Assembly (NCBI GenBank): GCA_022592445.1
Contig: JABYQR010000144.1
Span: 40,172 to 104,171 of the forward strand
DNA from: Cytidiella melzeri
Lineage: Eukaryota > Basidiomycota > Agaricomycetes > Polyporales > Irpicaceae
DNA length: 64,000 nt
Direction: 5' to 3'
Positions 12,144 to 23,535 of this stretch are shown here, in pieces. A program made the translations under genes and the position numbers. The notes under the pieces were generated by a model that worked only from the letters and a program-made list of their open reading frames with translations, was not told where the DNA came from and did not search any database. How positions within the stretch are numbered: the first letter of the stretch is position 1; each line of letters begins with the position of its first letter.

Positions 12144-15100
12144 TTATGACTCGGAGAGAATCTTATCAATAGAGTCATTGAGAAATTTTCTGCGAGACGA
12201 CAAATCAGCTTTAGGGAACTTGGCCTGAATTGCTTCACGAGCAGTCCTAAGGAAAGTGGTTCAGTACCCCGATTAGAGTGAACCGAGAATTGAATACTCA
12301 CTTCTTCGTCACAGTCATCAGGTCCTGAGTACTAAGATGATTGCGAAGAGCGGTGAACAGATCGTCGTCGCTGGGATTAGGATCGTTGCTAGGTCCAGCA
12401 AAGAGGTTCACAGAAGTTGCCATCGAGAATGTCGACATGGGTCTTTGCTGGTCTTGAAGACCGGGCGCCATCGGAGGGGCAAATCCGGCCTGTGAACCGG
12501 TGGTGTCGCCGCCGAACATGTTGAGGTTAGTCATGACTGTGTTGCGCGGAGCCATGGGGGGCATCGTCGGAGGCATCATCCCATACATGCTGCCAGTACC
12601 TTGGTAAGGGATAGGTCCAGGCATTGGCACATGTCCTCCATAATCTGAGCCAGCGATAGTACCAGGACCTCCGCCAAAGGGCATGAACGGTAATTGTGGA
12701 ACAGCGTATTGTGAGAGCGTCGGTTGAACACCTTGGCGCGAGTGAATGCTGCCCGCCGGGCGCGAATGTGCACTTGATTCATTCTTACTGAAGGGATTGC
12801 CATCGCGATAGTAATCTCCTCCGGACTGCGAAGGATGGAAGCTAGCTGGAGACTCGGCTCGAGAACCAGGTGCCCGCGAGCGCGAGCGCGACCGTGGTTT
12901 GCTCTCATAGCCTGTTTCTTCCGACTGACGAGACCCTGTTTCCCACGCTTCAGCCTCATACTCTGCAAAATCATGGCATTAGCTCATCGTGCTGAACATG
13001 CATCCAATACACTCACCGCTAAACTTTTTGAGAGGTATCATTGAATCATCAAACTTCTCGTCGTCATTCATCAAGACCTTCTTGTTGTTGCCTTCGCCAA
13101 TCACAAGACGCGTGTTACCCCAACTGAAGTCGTCCATGCACCAGAAGGAATACATGGGTAGGAGGAAACTATACACCGGGTAGCTAGAAGATAGAGATGA
13201 GGCAGCGCCTCAAGCCACAGCAGAGGACTACTTACGAGAGGATATAGACCACCATCCAGCCAACTAGCATGAACTCTCGCTTGATGATGAATATGAGCGC
13301 CTGTCAAACGGTCAGCGTGATAACGTGGGGCTTTATGAAACTCAATCACCTGTAGACCATACACAGCTGCAATCATGACAAGGGAGATGATTGGCACTGG
13401 GGCTTTACCAGTAGCGACAATGATAATGAGGTAGACAAGCTGCGAGAAGAATAAGCCTCAATTACGTTAGAGCAATCTTACGACCTACGTAGACCACAGT
13501 GGAAGGAAGAATCTTGGAGGGAAAGGATTGAGAACGCGAGATAGCTAACCAGATGGGCAAAATGTTACTCACCAGAGTACCAAGAAGGTCAATGAAAACA
13601 AAGAATCGCATGGAGAAACAACAAAATCCGAATAGCTCTGGAAGGAAGACCAGCTCGCACAAGTTATGGATTGTGGAGTTGATCCAGCGACGACGTTGCG
13701 AGAACAGTACTCTCCAAGACTCCGGTGCAATCGTATGTGCCAGTGCATCGGGGTTGAACTTTGTCCGGAAAGTCGGGAAATGCTTAAGCATGAGGGTCGT
13801 AAGGTAACGATCTTCACCAAGAGAAAGCAAATTCTTCTTGTGCAGCGTATCGACGTTCGGCTCTGCGTATTCCTCGATGATACGGTTTGAGATGATGATC
13901 GGACGCCCCTTGTCCGCCGTACGGATACGATACATGGAGAAACACCCAGGAAGACAGGTGACTGAACCGAAAAGACTCTCGAATGCTTTCGAAAGATGAT
14001 GCGAGATGTAATACTCATAAACCTGGCACGTATTATGAGTTTATGGGATCAGCAGAGGACAGCAGACATACCTGAATCATTGTCCACCAAGAACCCTCCT
14101 CATTGTCAAGCTTTGTTTCGCCACAGATGCCGATGATGCTCGAATCGTCCGCAGCTGAAGCAACAAGACGATTGAGGGAATCCGGAGTAACAGTCTACAT
14201 CCACTGTCAGGCCCCTTCGGCTCCCCAAAGAATCACGACGACTTACTGTGTCTGCATCCACAGTGAAGATATACTCATAGAAGGCCGGATCGATCCCAAT
14301 AACGTTTCTCATCTGGTGGTAAATTTCGAGCTCCAGCGGACACATCGGCGAGTCAAAGTGTACGCGGTTGAGATATTGCATCACAAGAATCTGACTATCA
14401 CGCTTGCCACGGTTTCCCGGCTTCGTGCGTTCCGTCGGTTTGCCAACCTTGACGACGACAATATACGGCACGACATGACCCTCGAATTCGTATAAGCCGG
14501 AGTACACCTTGCCGTAGTTGAGCTGCTTTGAGCCTTCGCCGATGGATTTGAACAGAAGGGGTTCTGGGTCCAGCTTAGGATCTATGCCCAGAATGTCGAG
14601 CACAATCCTTGGAGTGGTCCGGTCGTTCCCAGTGCCAATGATGTTACCATCACAGATCAGGAACATCAGCTTACGCTTATCATCGTAGTTGAGCGCGGAC
14701 AGAGAGTCGATGGTTCGGCGCAGGGACTCCTCTCCTTCCGTGTAGCACGGTACCTGGCATATCACGAACTTGTCCAGCATCTCCGGATTCCTTTTCGGGG
14801 ACAGCTGCAGAGCGGCCAAGACTGTTGAAAAGATTAAAGTGCGAAGATCATGATTGATGTGGTATGCTTACATTTCAGGCCAATCGAGGCCATGAGCACG
14901 ATGGAGACGGCAAGAAGGAGGAAGTTCTGCACCTGACAGCGAGCGGTTTTACGGAAATCCGGCTCGCCTATGTAGAATGCGTTATTCAAGCAGACAGTGT
15001 GCTCTTGTCTTGTAGCTTCATCCATTGCACTCAGCACCGCCTCCATAGGTTTGGTGATATCTTGACCGATGCGCTGGGAGAACAAATCTGAGACACTCTT

Positions 15101-18100
15101 GTTCAAGAACGCGTATTGGTCTCCGAGGTTCAAGCCGTTGGTATAGAAATAATCTGTCAAGTCGTAAACAGCCCCGTTCCATATAGCGACGTTGCTAGAG
15201 GTGTGTGAGCAGGACGACAGACTTTGATGAGTGTAATAAAACATACCGAGGGGAGTCTGCACTATTCGCCATATTCCAGATAGAGCTTTTGTCATATACA
15301 AGCGGACCCTTGTAAAACTGCTTCATGGTTGGAAGGAAATTGGCAGTGTACCAGTTGGCATTGTCGAGTGCGGTCTCCTGCGCTGGCTGCAACTGACCTG
15401 ATATGTGCATTGCCTGGGAGAGTGGCGTGGAGCTCAGGTTTGACAGTCGAAGGGCGATGCTGCCATCGTTAACTAACCCGGGGCAGGCAAGGAGCAATGG
15501 AGGAGGGAAATAACCGGTCAGGTCCTGGCCAGCGAGCACAGGTAGGACATCGGCACCATTACTGGCGAGACCGGGAATATCGCTATGTTGTCCATGAATG
15601 AAGTTGGATACGTCGTAAACCTTGCCTTGGACGGCCACCCAGTAATCATTGTCGCCAGTGTGCTCGCCGACCTCAGTGACAGACCAGGCCTTGTCAAAGT
15701 TGGGGCAGAGCAGTCGTCCAAACTCAACGATGTAAAAGATGACAATACCATTCCCGAGGAGTATGAGCCAGAAGATTGTGAATTTTTCCCGCCACGCCAG
15801 ACGGATGTCAGGTCGCTTCATGCGGCCAACAGAAGAAAGAATAGCCGTTGGAATGTACCACGTCGTCGCCCACACAATCCACAGCCAGATACGACGCGTC
15901 CGACTCGTTGGAACTTCTTCCACGGCGTTTGGTGCCTCTTTGACTACGATACCCTCTCCTTCTTTCGATGGGTCGTGGAAAGGATCGCCTTTCTTGTCCC
16001 ACTCAGAGCCCCAGCCGGTTTCGCTGTATGGAGGTGCGTCGTTGACATTCGACGTCGATCCGTTGACGTATGGAGAAGTTGCATTGGGGGTTTTGAATGA
16101 GTCGCCCTGCGCAGTCTGGCGCGTCAACAGCAAGTTGTCTTCGCTACCACCATAATAGCCACCGCCCACATGAGATGACTGATTGTCACGATGGGTATAC
16201 TCAGTAGCGTCGTCAGGCATCGCGCTTTCGTCATCTTCAACTCCGTTCATAAGCTTCTTAGCCTCCTTCTCCGCTGAGCGAATCACATCCTCCACCATCT
16301 TCCAAGCGATATAGCCGAGCCAAATCATGCGATGTCCCACCGCATAGTCAATGCCCTCTTTCCATCCATTCGCCTGTGCGCACTGGCGTATGCGCTCGAG
16401 TTCGGAGCCTTGCATAGAAGGAACATAGCGCGCGCAGAAATCCTCATGAGGCATGTCCACGACGAACTCTGTCTTCCTGCGAACAATCAGATCCGGTAGA
16501 AGAAGAGACCGAATTTGCGCTTTGACTCGGCGCTTGTCGAACGAGTTGGGTGAGCCAGAGTCGTTGGGACGGATACAGGACACTGTCCAGCAGCGAGTGC
16601 GGTCCAAATTGCAGAGGATTTCTGAAAGAGTGTAATTGATCTGAGTGGTCACAGGATAAACCTTGGTTGGGTCAAGCCGAGGATGCTCCTCAGCAGCTGA
16701 CGGAATACTGCCATTTGGCGACGCAATGGGGGTTGGTTGGCGAAGAGGACGTGAGGAGACCTGAGACTGGACAATGATGCCTTCGTCTTTGGAATGCCGC
16801 TCAGTGGCGAGGCTGGGCCCAGACATGAGCTTGGCGATGAATGGATCAGAGGAATTGCGGAGAAGGGTGACAAATGCGGAATCAAGGAGGTCCACATCTT
16901 TCTCCACGAAATCCTTGACATCGTATGTGCAAGAGCCAGCAAAGTGATTAACACCGAAGGTGTGGCTCTCTGAAGAGCCGGACGAGGAAGACGTGTGTAC
17001 GAAGGAACTGTGTGTGCCAAATCTCGCGATGAGCTCCTGTAGAAGGTTGTCGTCCTTGTTTTCACCACCCTTGCCAGACTTTGCTGCGGAAGATGCCTTG
17101 TTCATCACGCCCAACATGCCCGCAGGTTTCCGGTGCGCTCGTTCGCTGAGCTGAGCGCCCCGAAGGAGCTCTATACAGGCGTAATTATCCATCGTAGTGG
17201 TATCGGATAATTTGACACCGTCGCCGGACATTTGACCGTTGTATCCGATGGCATCTTCGAATGCGTTACGAACGAAATACGAGTGAAGAACCTCGTCGGA
17301 GAAATTAATGCAAAATTCATCGAAGCCGTTCTGGCCATATGCAGACACGAGAGGTGTCATACCCCCGAGCGTCATGGACGTAGTCCCGCCTGGTCCACGT
17401 GTCTGGAACCCTGGCTGGTCGAGGAAGACGATTTGAGTGGAGGGAAGTGCGTCTTGTGAACTCGGCGCAATCCTATGATTAGCAGTCTCCACAACGAAAG
17501 CGAACAAGATGGCATAGAGATCGCGTGCAAGAGAGTCGCGCTGTGTACCACTTTGCGTGGCGTTCAACATGACTGTGTAGAGTTCCTTGCGGACATAGCT
17601 CGTTTTGTTTGTTAAAGTCTCGGCCAACTCCTCCGGTGCGACTCCGAGAAGTTGGGCGACTTGATCTAGGACCAGCGTGTTGGAGACGTATGCTGAAACG
17701 TCACGAGCATCGCCCTCGCCAAACTGAAGGTTGCCAAGAAGAAGTATGGCAACCAGCAGGCCAAAGATCGCCGAAACGTGCTTAGCTTTGAACCCAAGGG
17801 TCTTCATAGAGGCTCGCAGCTCGTCCATGGCGACTGAGTCGTCACTAAAAGGGCCTGACGGTAGTCGGTAGCATCCAGAAGAAGCGAGGAGGGCATAGTC
17901 TGACGGATCCTCGAGGTTGTAACGGTCTCTTTCCTCCGCAGTTGCTCCTGCTAGGAGCTGGTAAAACACGTGGTACGTTCTTTCCTCGTGCGATAGCCTG
18001 TTCAAGCGTGACTTCTCCAAGCCGAACGTCAACACCTTTCCACCAGAAACCCTTCCCTTGTCGTTGAAGTGAAGCTCAAGGTACCGTCCATGTCGTGAGG

Positions 18101-18691
18101 CATTGGGGTTCATGAGGGTTTTAGCATTACCAAATGAATCGAGGAGGGGAAAGAGTGAGCGTATGCATTCCGCTGTTCTAGCTTCCTTCTTCGAATGTGA
18201 AGAAAGCTTCAGAATTTGGTTAAGAAGGAGTGAGGAGCTGGAGGTTTTCCCAGAGCCCGTAATACCTCTACAAACAGCGTAAGACAAGTTCTCCTGCGTT
18301 CAGGTCGCAACACACACCTGAATATAACAGATTGAGACTCATTCCGCCTTCGCATTATCAGATACATCCTCGCCGCGAGATCATAAATGTGAGGAGGCAG
18401 CGGGGGTGGCGCTCCAGGGAGAGGAAGACTGGTGTCCTTGTATGATCGTTCTTCGTACTCCTGGGCACTCAGATCGTTTACATTGGCAAGGGTCTTGTAA
18501 GGATTAACGACTACGTAGTCGGAGGCACCGATTCTAGAGTATGCAAGATCTTGGCGGAAGCGTGTTTGTAGAACAGAGAGAATAGTGTCGTCGGAAGGAT
18601 GGACTGTCGCGGATGTGGATGAGGTAGCAAGATCGACTAAATTTCCCGACTGTGCAGCCTGAGCCAGCGAGCTTGGGGAAACGGCTGCCAT
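12144..18691 (-). CDS. Chitin synthase with myosin-like head (class V/VII type)
   Basis: A polytopic glycosyltransferase family 2 enzyme that polymerises UDP-GlcNAc into chitin at the plasma membrane. Translation starts at the ATG at 18691. An N-terminal myosin-head-like domain follows, with a P-loop ([11 protein letters not shown], near 18260, completed across an intron), then a cytochrome-b5-like region ([20 protein letters not shown], about 15600) between membrane segments. The catalytic GT2 domain (14819-13470) shows [31 protein letters not shown] and the QRRRW product-binding motif. C-terminal membrane segments follow, then a Gly/Pro/Met-rich linker and a DEK_C-type end ([13 protein letters not shown] ... 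[16 protein letters not shown]). The full domain order is present with no stop or frameshift. It is divergent from SSN3 (362-bp shared promoter) and lies 1.8 kb from CHS5, whose yeast counterpart exports chitin synthase. Confidence 0.92.
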
Positions 18692-19053
18692 AGCGGCAGA
18701 AAGAAAGCGTGTTCGTCGCTCAACACAGTGAACGGAGGTAGTGACCAGGTGAGAGAATGCGGAAGGGGGTAACCGCAGACAGGCACTGCTTTGCCGAGTA
18801 ACAAACAGGTAACAGCTGTGTTTGTTACCAAGTAAGTAATGCCGTCAAGCCGATAGACATTCGTTACTATGCGTACTTACGCCACGTACCTTACGACACC
18901 TGAATTGATGCCTTCGGGGCGAACTACCTCGAAGCAGCCATGTAATTATGTATAATCATCATCCTTCATGTCTCGCACGCCTGCTCTCTCTACTAGCGAC
19001 CATTCACGTGGACCAGCAACAAATACTGCATGCTCGAGGACCGTGCAGCGACC
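18692..19053. promoter_or_regulatory. Bidirectional promoter with a 10-bp inverted repeat
   Basis: This 362-bp region drives the chitin synthase (-) and SSN3 (+). It contains a perfect inverted repeat, GTAACAAACA at 18798-18807 and TGTTTGTTAC at 18819-18828, with an 11-bp spacer holding a second GGTAACA word. The motif could bind a dimeric factor; that is inference. Confidence 0.45.
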
Positions 19054-20732
19054 ATGCCTCTGTCTCAGGATCCTATGCGATATTATCGAGCCAAACGAGA
19101 TAATGCACGCCCTCGAGTTGCCGACAAATACTCTATTCTGGGCTTCATCTCCTCTGGCACTTATGGACGTGTATACAAAGCTCAGAGCAAAGGGCCGGAT
19201 GGCAGGATACATGCTATCAAGAAGTTCAAGCCTGACAAAGAGGGCGACGTGGTCACCTACACAGGGATTAGTCAAAGTGCTATTCGTGAAATAGCAGTGA
19301 GTGTCGTCTTGCGCAGACGTTGTGCTCAGCACATGTGCACATCTCGAGGATTATCGCATTATACTTTGAAGCAGCAGCTGACGCGTATTCAGTTGAACAG
19401 AGAGATCTCACACGAGAATGTCGTAGCTCTGAAAGAGGTTATCCTCGAGGACAAATCAATTTACATGGTTTTCGAGTACGCCGAACACGACTTTCTTGTA
19501 CGAGCCTACTCTTCCAGCATTCCGTTCAGTTAGTTGACCTCATGTACAGCAAGTCATTCACCACCATTCACAGACCCTCCGCGTTCCTATCTCGCCCCCA
19601 GTGCTCAAGTCGCTGACATTCCAGTTACTCAACGGTCTGCTCTACTTGCATGAGGCGCATATCATACATCGAGACCTGAAACCTGCGAATATCCTTATTA
19701 CCTCAGCGGGAGTGGTCAAAATTGGCGACTTGGGACTTGCACGACTCACTTACCAACCGCTACAACCCCTCTTCCTTGGAGACAAAGTCGTAGTGACCAT
19801 ATGGTACCGGGCACCTGAACTACTGCTCGGAGCTAAGCACTACAACAAATCGGTGGACATATGGGCCGTTGGTTGCGTGATCGCAGAGCTTGCGAGCTTA
19901 AGGCCGATCTTCAAGGGAGAAGAGGCTAAGCTCGATTCCAAGAAGAACGTACCTTTCCAAAGGGATCAAATGCTCAAGATATCTGAGGTCCTTGGAACTC
20001 CTGACGGTACGTCTTCTTTTCAACTTTCCACAACTGGTCACGCGACATGAGTCGCGAGGAGACGGTGTCCTCACTTCGGATCAGCTATGCACCACATCGA
20101 ATCCTTTACCTCACAGCTGTGCGCATATTCACTGAGGATTGTCAGAACGAGACTGGCCAGGGCTGAAAGACATGCCTGAGTACCAAAATATGAAACGGCT
20201 GGACCAGTAAGCCAGTCCCTTACCGTCGTCGTCCTCGTTGAAGCATTCATAAAAACGCTCGCCGCAGGTACCCCAACCGTCTCCACGACTGGTGTACTCC
20301 GCGACTAAAGACTCAAACAGGCTTTGACTTTCTCAAGCAAACATTCGCGTACGATCCTGACAAGCGTCTCACAGCTGGCACCGCATTACAACACAAGTGG
20401 TTCCAAGAGGAACCACTACCAACTGCAAAGTCAGTCGATCAGAACGGTGCATGTTCCCACACAAGGACATTATAACTGATGCCATATACCCCAGTGCATT
20501 CCAGTCTCTTTCAACCCAACACACTCCACCGCACAGACGCATCACACAAGACGATGCGCCGTCTATGATGCCCTTGCCGGCCACGAATACGCACGCTCAA
20601 GCGGCAGCGCAGGTACAGGCACAGGCACAGGCACAGCTGTCACAGCTTAGCCAGTCTCAATCAGCGAAGGGCAGTGCTGGGAGCTTTGGCAGCAACGGGG
20701 GCGGTCAACGCAAAAAGTCACGCTTAGCGTGA
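19054..20732 (+). CDS. SSN3: Mediator cyclin-dependent kinase 8 (Srb10/Ssn3)
   Basis: This kinase of the Mediator CDK8 module phosphorylates the RNA polymerase II machinery and transcription factors with cyclin C. Six exons fit: 19054-19296, 19393-19497, 19550-20006, 20146-20206, 20268-20429 and 20495-20732. Kinase features in order are the glycine loop [11 protein letters not shown], the catalytic Lys in [13 protein letters not shown], the SQSAIREIA helix (equivalent of the CDK8 SMSACRE), [10 protein letters not shown], a DLG metal-binding motif (DMG in most CDK8 orthologues), and [18 protein letters not shown] with no phosphorylatable activation-loop Thr, as in CDK8. [14 protein letters not shown] and a Gln/Ala-rich tail ending RKKSRLA complete it. 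The ATG at 19054 (ACCATGC) has the best context; an in-frame ATG at 19030 would add eight residues. No disruption is seen. Confidence 0.9.
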
Positions 20733-20870
20733 TATCCCGCCATCGAAACGCTTAACTTAGTTCGGGTGGACAGAGATGATGTATTATTTGCTTGTACAGT
20801 ATTCTATCACGTTAGCTACTTGGGAGAAAACAAAATCTAGATTATTCTCTTTCATTCAGCATGGAATGTC

Positions 20871-22137
20871 TTACAACCGGCTCCGCACGTCGATCTTCCC
20901 AGGTGAATGCGGCCCCGGTAAAGACTGTACGTCGGGGACCTTGTCAATGTCAATCCCCTCCTTCTTCTGCGCCTCTCTCAACGCCTCGTTGTGTTTCATG
21001 GCGTACGCGAGACGTTGTTCGTGAGACCACTGGTCGGGAGCAAACAGCTCGTAGTCTGGATTTCGACCGTACCCAACCATGGCGACGTATATCAGAATTG
21101 CCGCTGTCAATCCGTATACTGGCTTTGTACCGCCGGCTTCCCGACCTGTGAGAAACCGATGCATTCGGTATGAACCTGAAAGACCGATCCATTCTTTGAT
21201 ATCGGTGTGGGTGTGGTAGTCGAATTCTACCATCGCTGGGTCTGGCGACGTCGTCTCCGTTTTCAAGAGTGAAGCGAGGGGATGGGAGAATAGGAGCGCC
21301 ACTTCTGCTTCGTTCAGAATTGGCTGTTGTTGTAGAGGTAGGTTAGTGAGTATTTGAGTTGGATGATAGGAAGACAGCGAGCGCCTTTCGTGAGACTTAC
21401 TCGGATAGTGTTATCGAGCACGAGGACTACTACACTACGAGAATGTCAATGCGGTATACCCGGTGTAACAAATCAACGTACGGTGTCACTATGAGGTTGC
21501 TTCCGGCAAGAAATGGCTCGAGGATGCAGAGCAGCGGGACTTTCCGCTTGTCAAGTGGTAGACCAATCTGGAGGCACTGAGTCAATGTACCAGCATCAAA
21601 TCCGTGTAGAACTAACCTCTTCATATGCTTCGCGTCTCTAAGGAAGTGTACTGTGAATATGCACCCATGGATATGTTATGGATCGTACCGCTGTGTATTC
21701 GATACTACGGTCCTTGGGCTCACGCTTTCCACCCGGTAACGACGTGTCACCAGCGTAGCTCCTCAAGTTTGAAGAGCGCCTGCTACCATCAGACCATAAT
21801 ATTCTATTACAGTACTGACAGCAGGCTACTCACTGGCTGAGCAGGACGTACAAATCCCCCATTCGCCCTACGAACAACGCGACGAGAACGGCAGCTTGCC
21901 TCGACTTTGGAAATTTCATTTTAGGTTTTGAAGGAGAGTATTGCACGAGGTTGTGCAAGCATCTACGTCGGCCACGGTCAATCGTATGGTTTCGTGCGTT
22001 CCGTACATGATAGCAGGTGCAACTTACTGTCGCGATTCTGGCTTCAGCTGAGGAGGCAGGGGAGCTTTGTCTAATCGTATCCGTGGCCTGTGGAAATCTA
22101 GCAGTTTGCCCTGTCTTTTACCCGTATTTGAAGGCAT
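20871..22137 (-). CDS. PCD1: Nudix hydrolase, coenzyme A diphosphatase (Pcd1 family)
   Basis: This family cleaves CoA and its derivatives to 4'-phosphopantetheine and adenosine 3',5'-bisphosphate, in peroxisomes in yeast. The coding sequence is split into small exons. Exon 1 (LDFHRPRIRLDKAPLPPQ) joins CLHNLVQYSPSKPKMKFPKS and AAVLVALFVGRMGDLYVLLSQ. The family motif RSSNLRSYAGDTSLPGGKREP then runs into the Nudix box, completed across an intron as TARREAYEEIGLPLDKRKVP. Then come ILEPFLAGSNLIVTP, VVVLVLDNTIRPILNEAEVALLF and FDYHTHTDIKEWIGLSGSYRMHRF. The REAYEE acidic cluster that binds Mg is intact. The C-terminus is VRSRL, not an obvious SKL-type PTS1 signal. The start is uncertain: ATG 22137 is chosen, but an upstream ATG at 22230 is also in frame. 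Confidence 0.85.
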
Positions 22138-22230
22138 GTTGTAGGTTGTATGCCATTCGCTTTCAAAGTGCTTCTGCGCAGCGCGGTGTGGTAGAACGAA
22201 GCAAACACCAGTGAGTAAGCTGTGATTCAA

Positions 22231-22730
22231 TGTGATGGTGTTGAGGAATCGGCTAATGGAACCGGCCCGACCGATCTAGACAGATGCTACCAACCGAAAA
22301 AAGTATACTGATGTATGTCGTACATACCAGCGCGCATTTATACAGCAAGTTTTTGGGCATGCAATCTTCACCGCCAAAGTCCCAGAATGTGAACAAGCCT
22401 GAACAGGTCTATCATACTTCAAAGCTTCACTGTCAACCTTTTATGTGGTGGGACTCGACAAGGCGAGATTATTCAGCGTGTTATAGACAAATCGGGCACT
22501 CATACCTTCAAGCAGGACGTTGACATGGATGGTATTCCCCAATCGCCGCCCCATAATATCGTACCACAGACAATGTTTTTTTGCGGTGACATGGTAAGTG
22601 GGTAAGTTGCCGTATACACAACGTGCGCGCTGTAACTAATGAAAGCGTACATGCAGACGTCCGACGTAGCGAGAAGCTGAGGAGTGGACTCTTGTGTATG
22701 TTGCTATTTGTGTGATCGTCCGTGCTTTTA
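22231..22730. other. Upstream region of PCD1
   Basis: This holds the presumed PCD1 promoter. I see no coding exon or RNA gene. Confidence 0.4.
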
Positions 22731-22891
22731 GGGCCTGATCGGCTGCGCATTATGTAGTCGCATTATGGAATAATCCCCCGCCAAATAAAATAATACAGCG
22801 CTTAATTCGACTTATTTCCACAGCGACTTATTTCCTTATTGGCGGGGGATTATTTATAAGTCGACTACATAATGCGGCGCCGATCAGGCCC
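22731..22891. mobile_element. PIF-Harbinger-type MITE, well-preserved 161-bp copy
   Basis: The element is almost one long palindrome. The left terminus GGGCCTGATCGGC mirrors the right GCCGATCAGGCCC, and the arms continue through CGCATTATGTAGTCG and AATAATCCCCCGCC. It is flanked by TTA on both sides (22728-22730 and 22892-22894), the target duplication typical of PIF/Harbinger transposition. It carries no coding capacity and lies between PCD1 and the glycosyltransferase-like gene. Confidence 0.85.
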
Positions 22892-23535
22892 TTAATACAT
22901 CGAGAGTCGAGTCCTAGCTAGTAGTAGAACTCAAGCTGAGGGAGAAAGAGCGTCGGGGTCCTGGTAGTAACGGTTTGATTTGCGCTTAGGACCCCGGGTA
23001 CCTATTTGCGACCTGGGTCTGCATGATCCACGGCGATCATCGATCATCATCATATGTATCTCTGCTGAAACGACACACACTGGTCGAGTTTTCACAGAAC
23101 ACTTGCATAGCAGCGCACATCTTGGTACGAAGACATGAGGCCCGACAAGCAAGATAAACGTACTTGTGCCAGGCTGATCATGTTCTCGTCGAATTCTGGA
23201 AGGCTGGAAGCCGACAACCGTCGGACACTCGCAGGTGAGCAGCAAAACTGCGATTTAGCACACAGCTCATCGCCATCGGTGTTGAACGTGCGACTTGTCA
23301 TAAGCGCCGCAAAATGCGCTGCAATTTCAAAACCCGCCACTGAAACTCCGTCGTTCAAACAAACCTCAAGATATACATCAAAACTGCCTCGCTTCCTGAA
23401 AGCGCTTAGTTCGCACTGATTGTGGCTATGAAAGTCTGCTGGATTACTTACCTGCCGACCAGGCATGGCTGGCACTGCTCCGCCAACAACCGCCAACCGC
23501 CATCATGTCTTTCGTCGTAACCTCCACAGCTTGTT
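22892..23535. other. Intergenic region, doubtful minus-strand exons
   Basis: Open minus-strand segments at about 23490-23130 and 23070-22931 could be joined with GT/AG introns, but the only ATG (23503) is in another frame and no family is recognised. I treat the region as the promoter of the downstream gene plus unexplained sequence. Confidence 0.3.

Noticed and set aside
22931..23503. Possible minus-strand gene with exons around 23490-23130 and 23070-22931
   Set aside because: The best-looking frame lacks an ATG, the ATG at 23503 leads to an early stop after the putative intron, and no family resemblance is visible.
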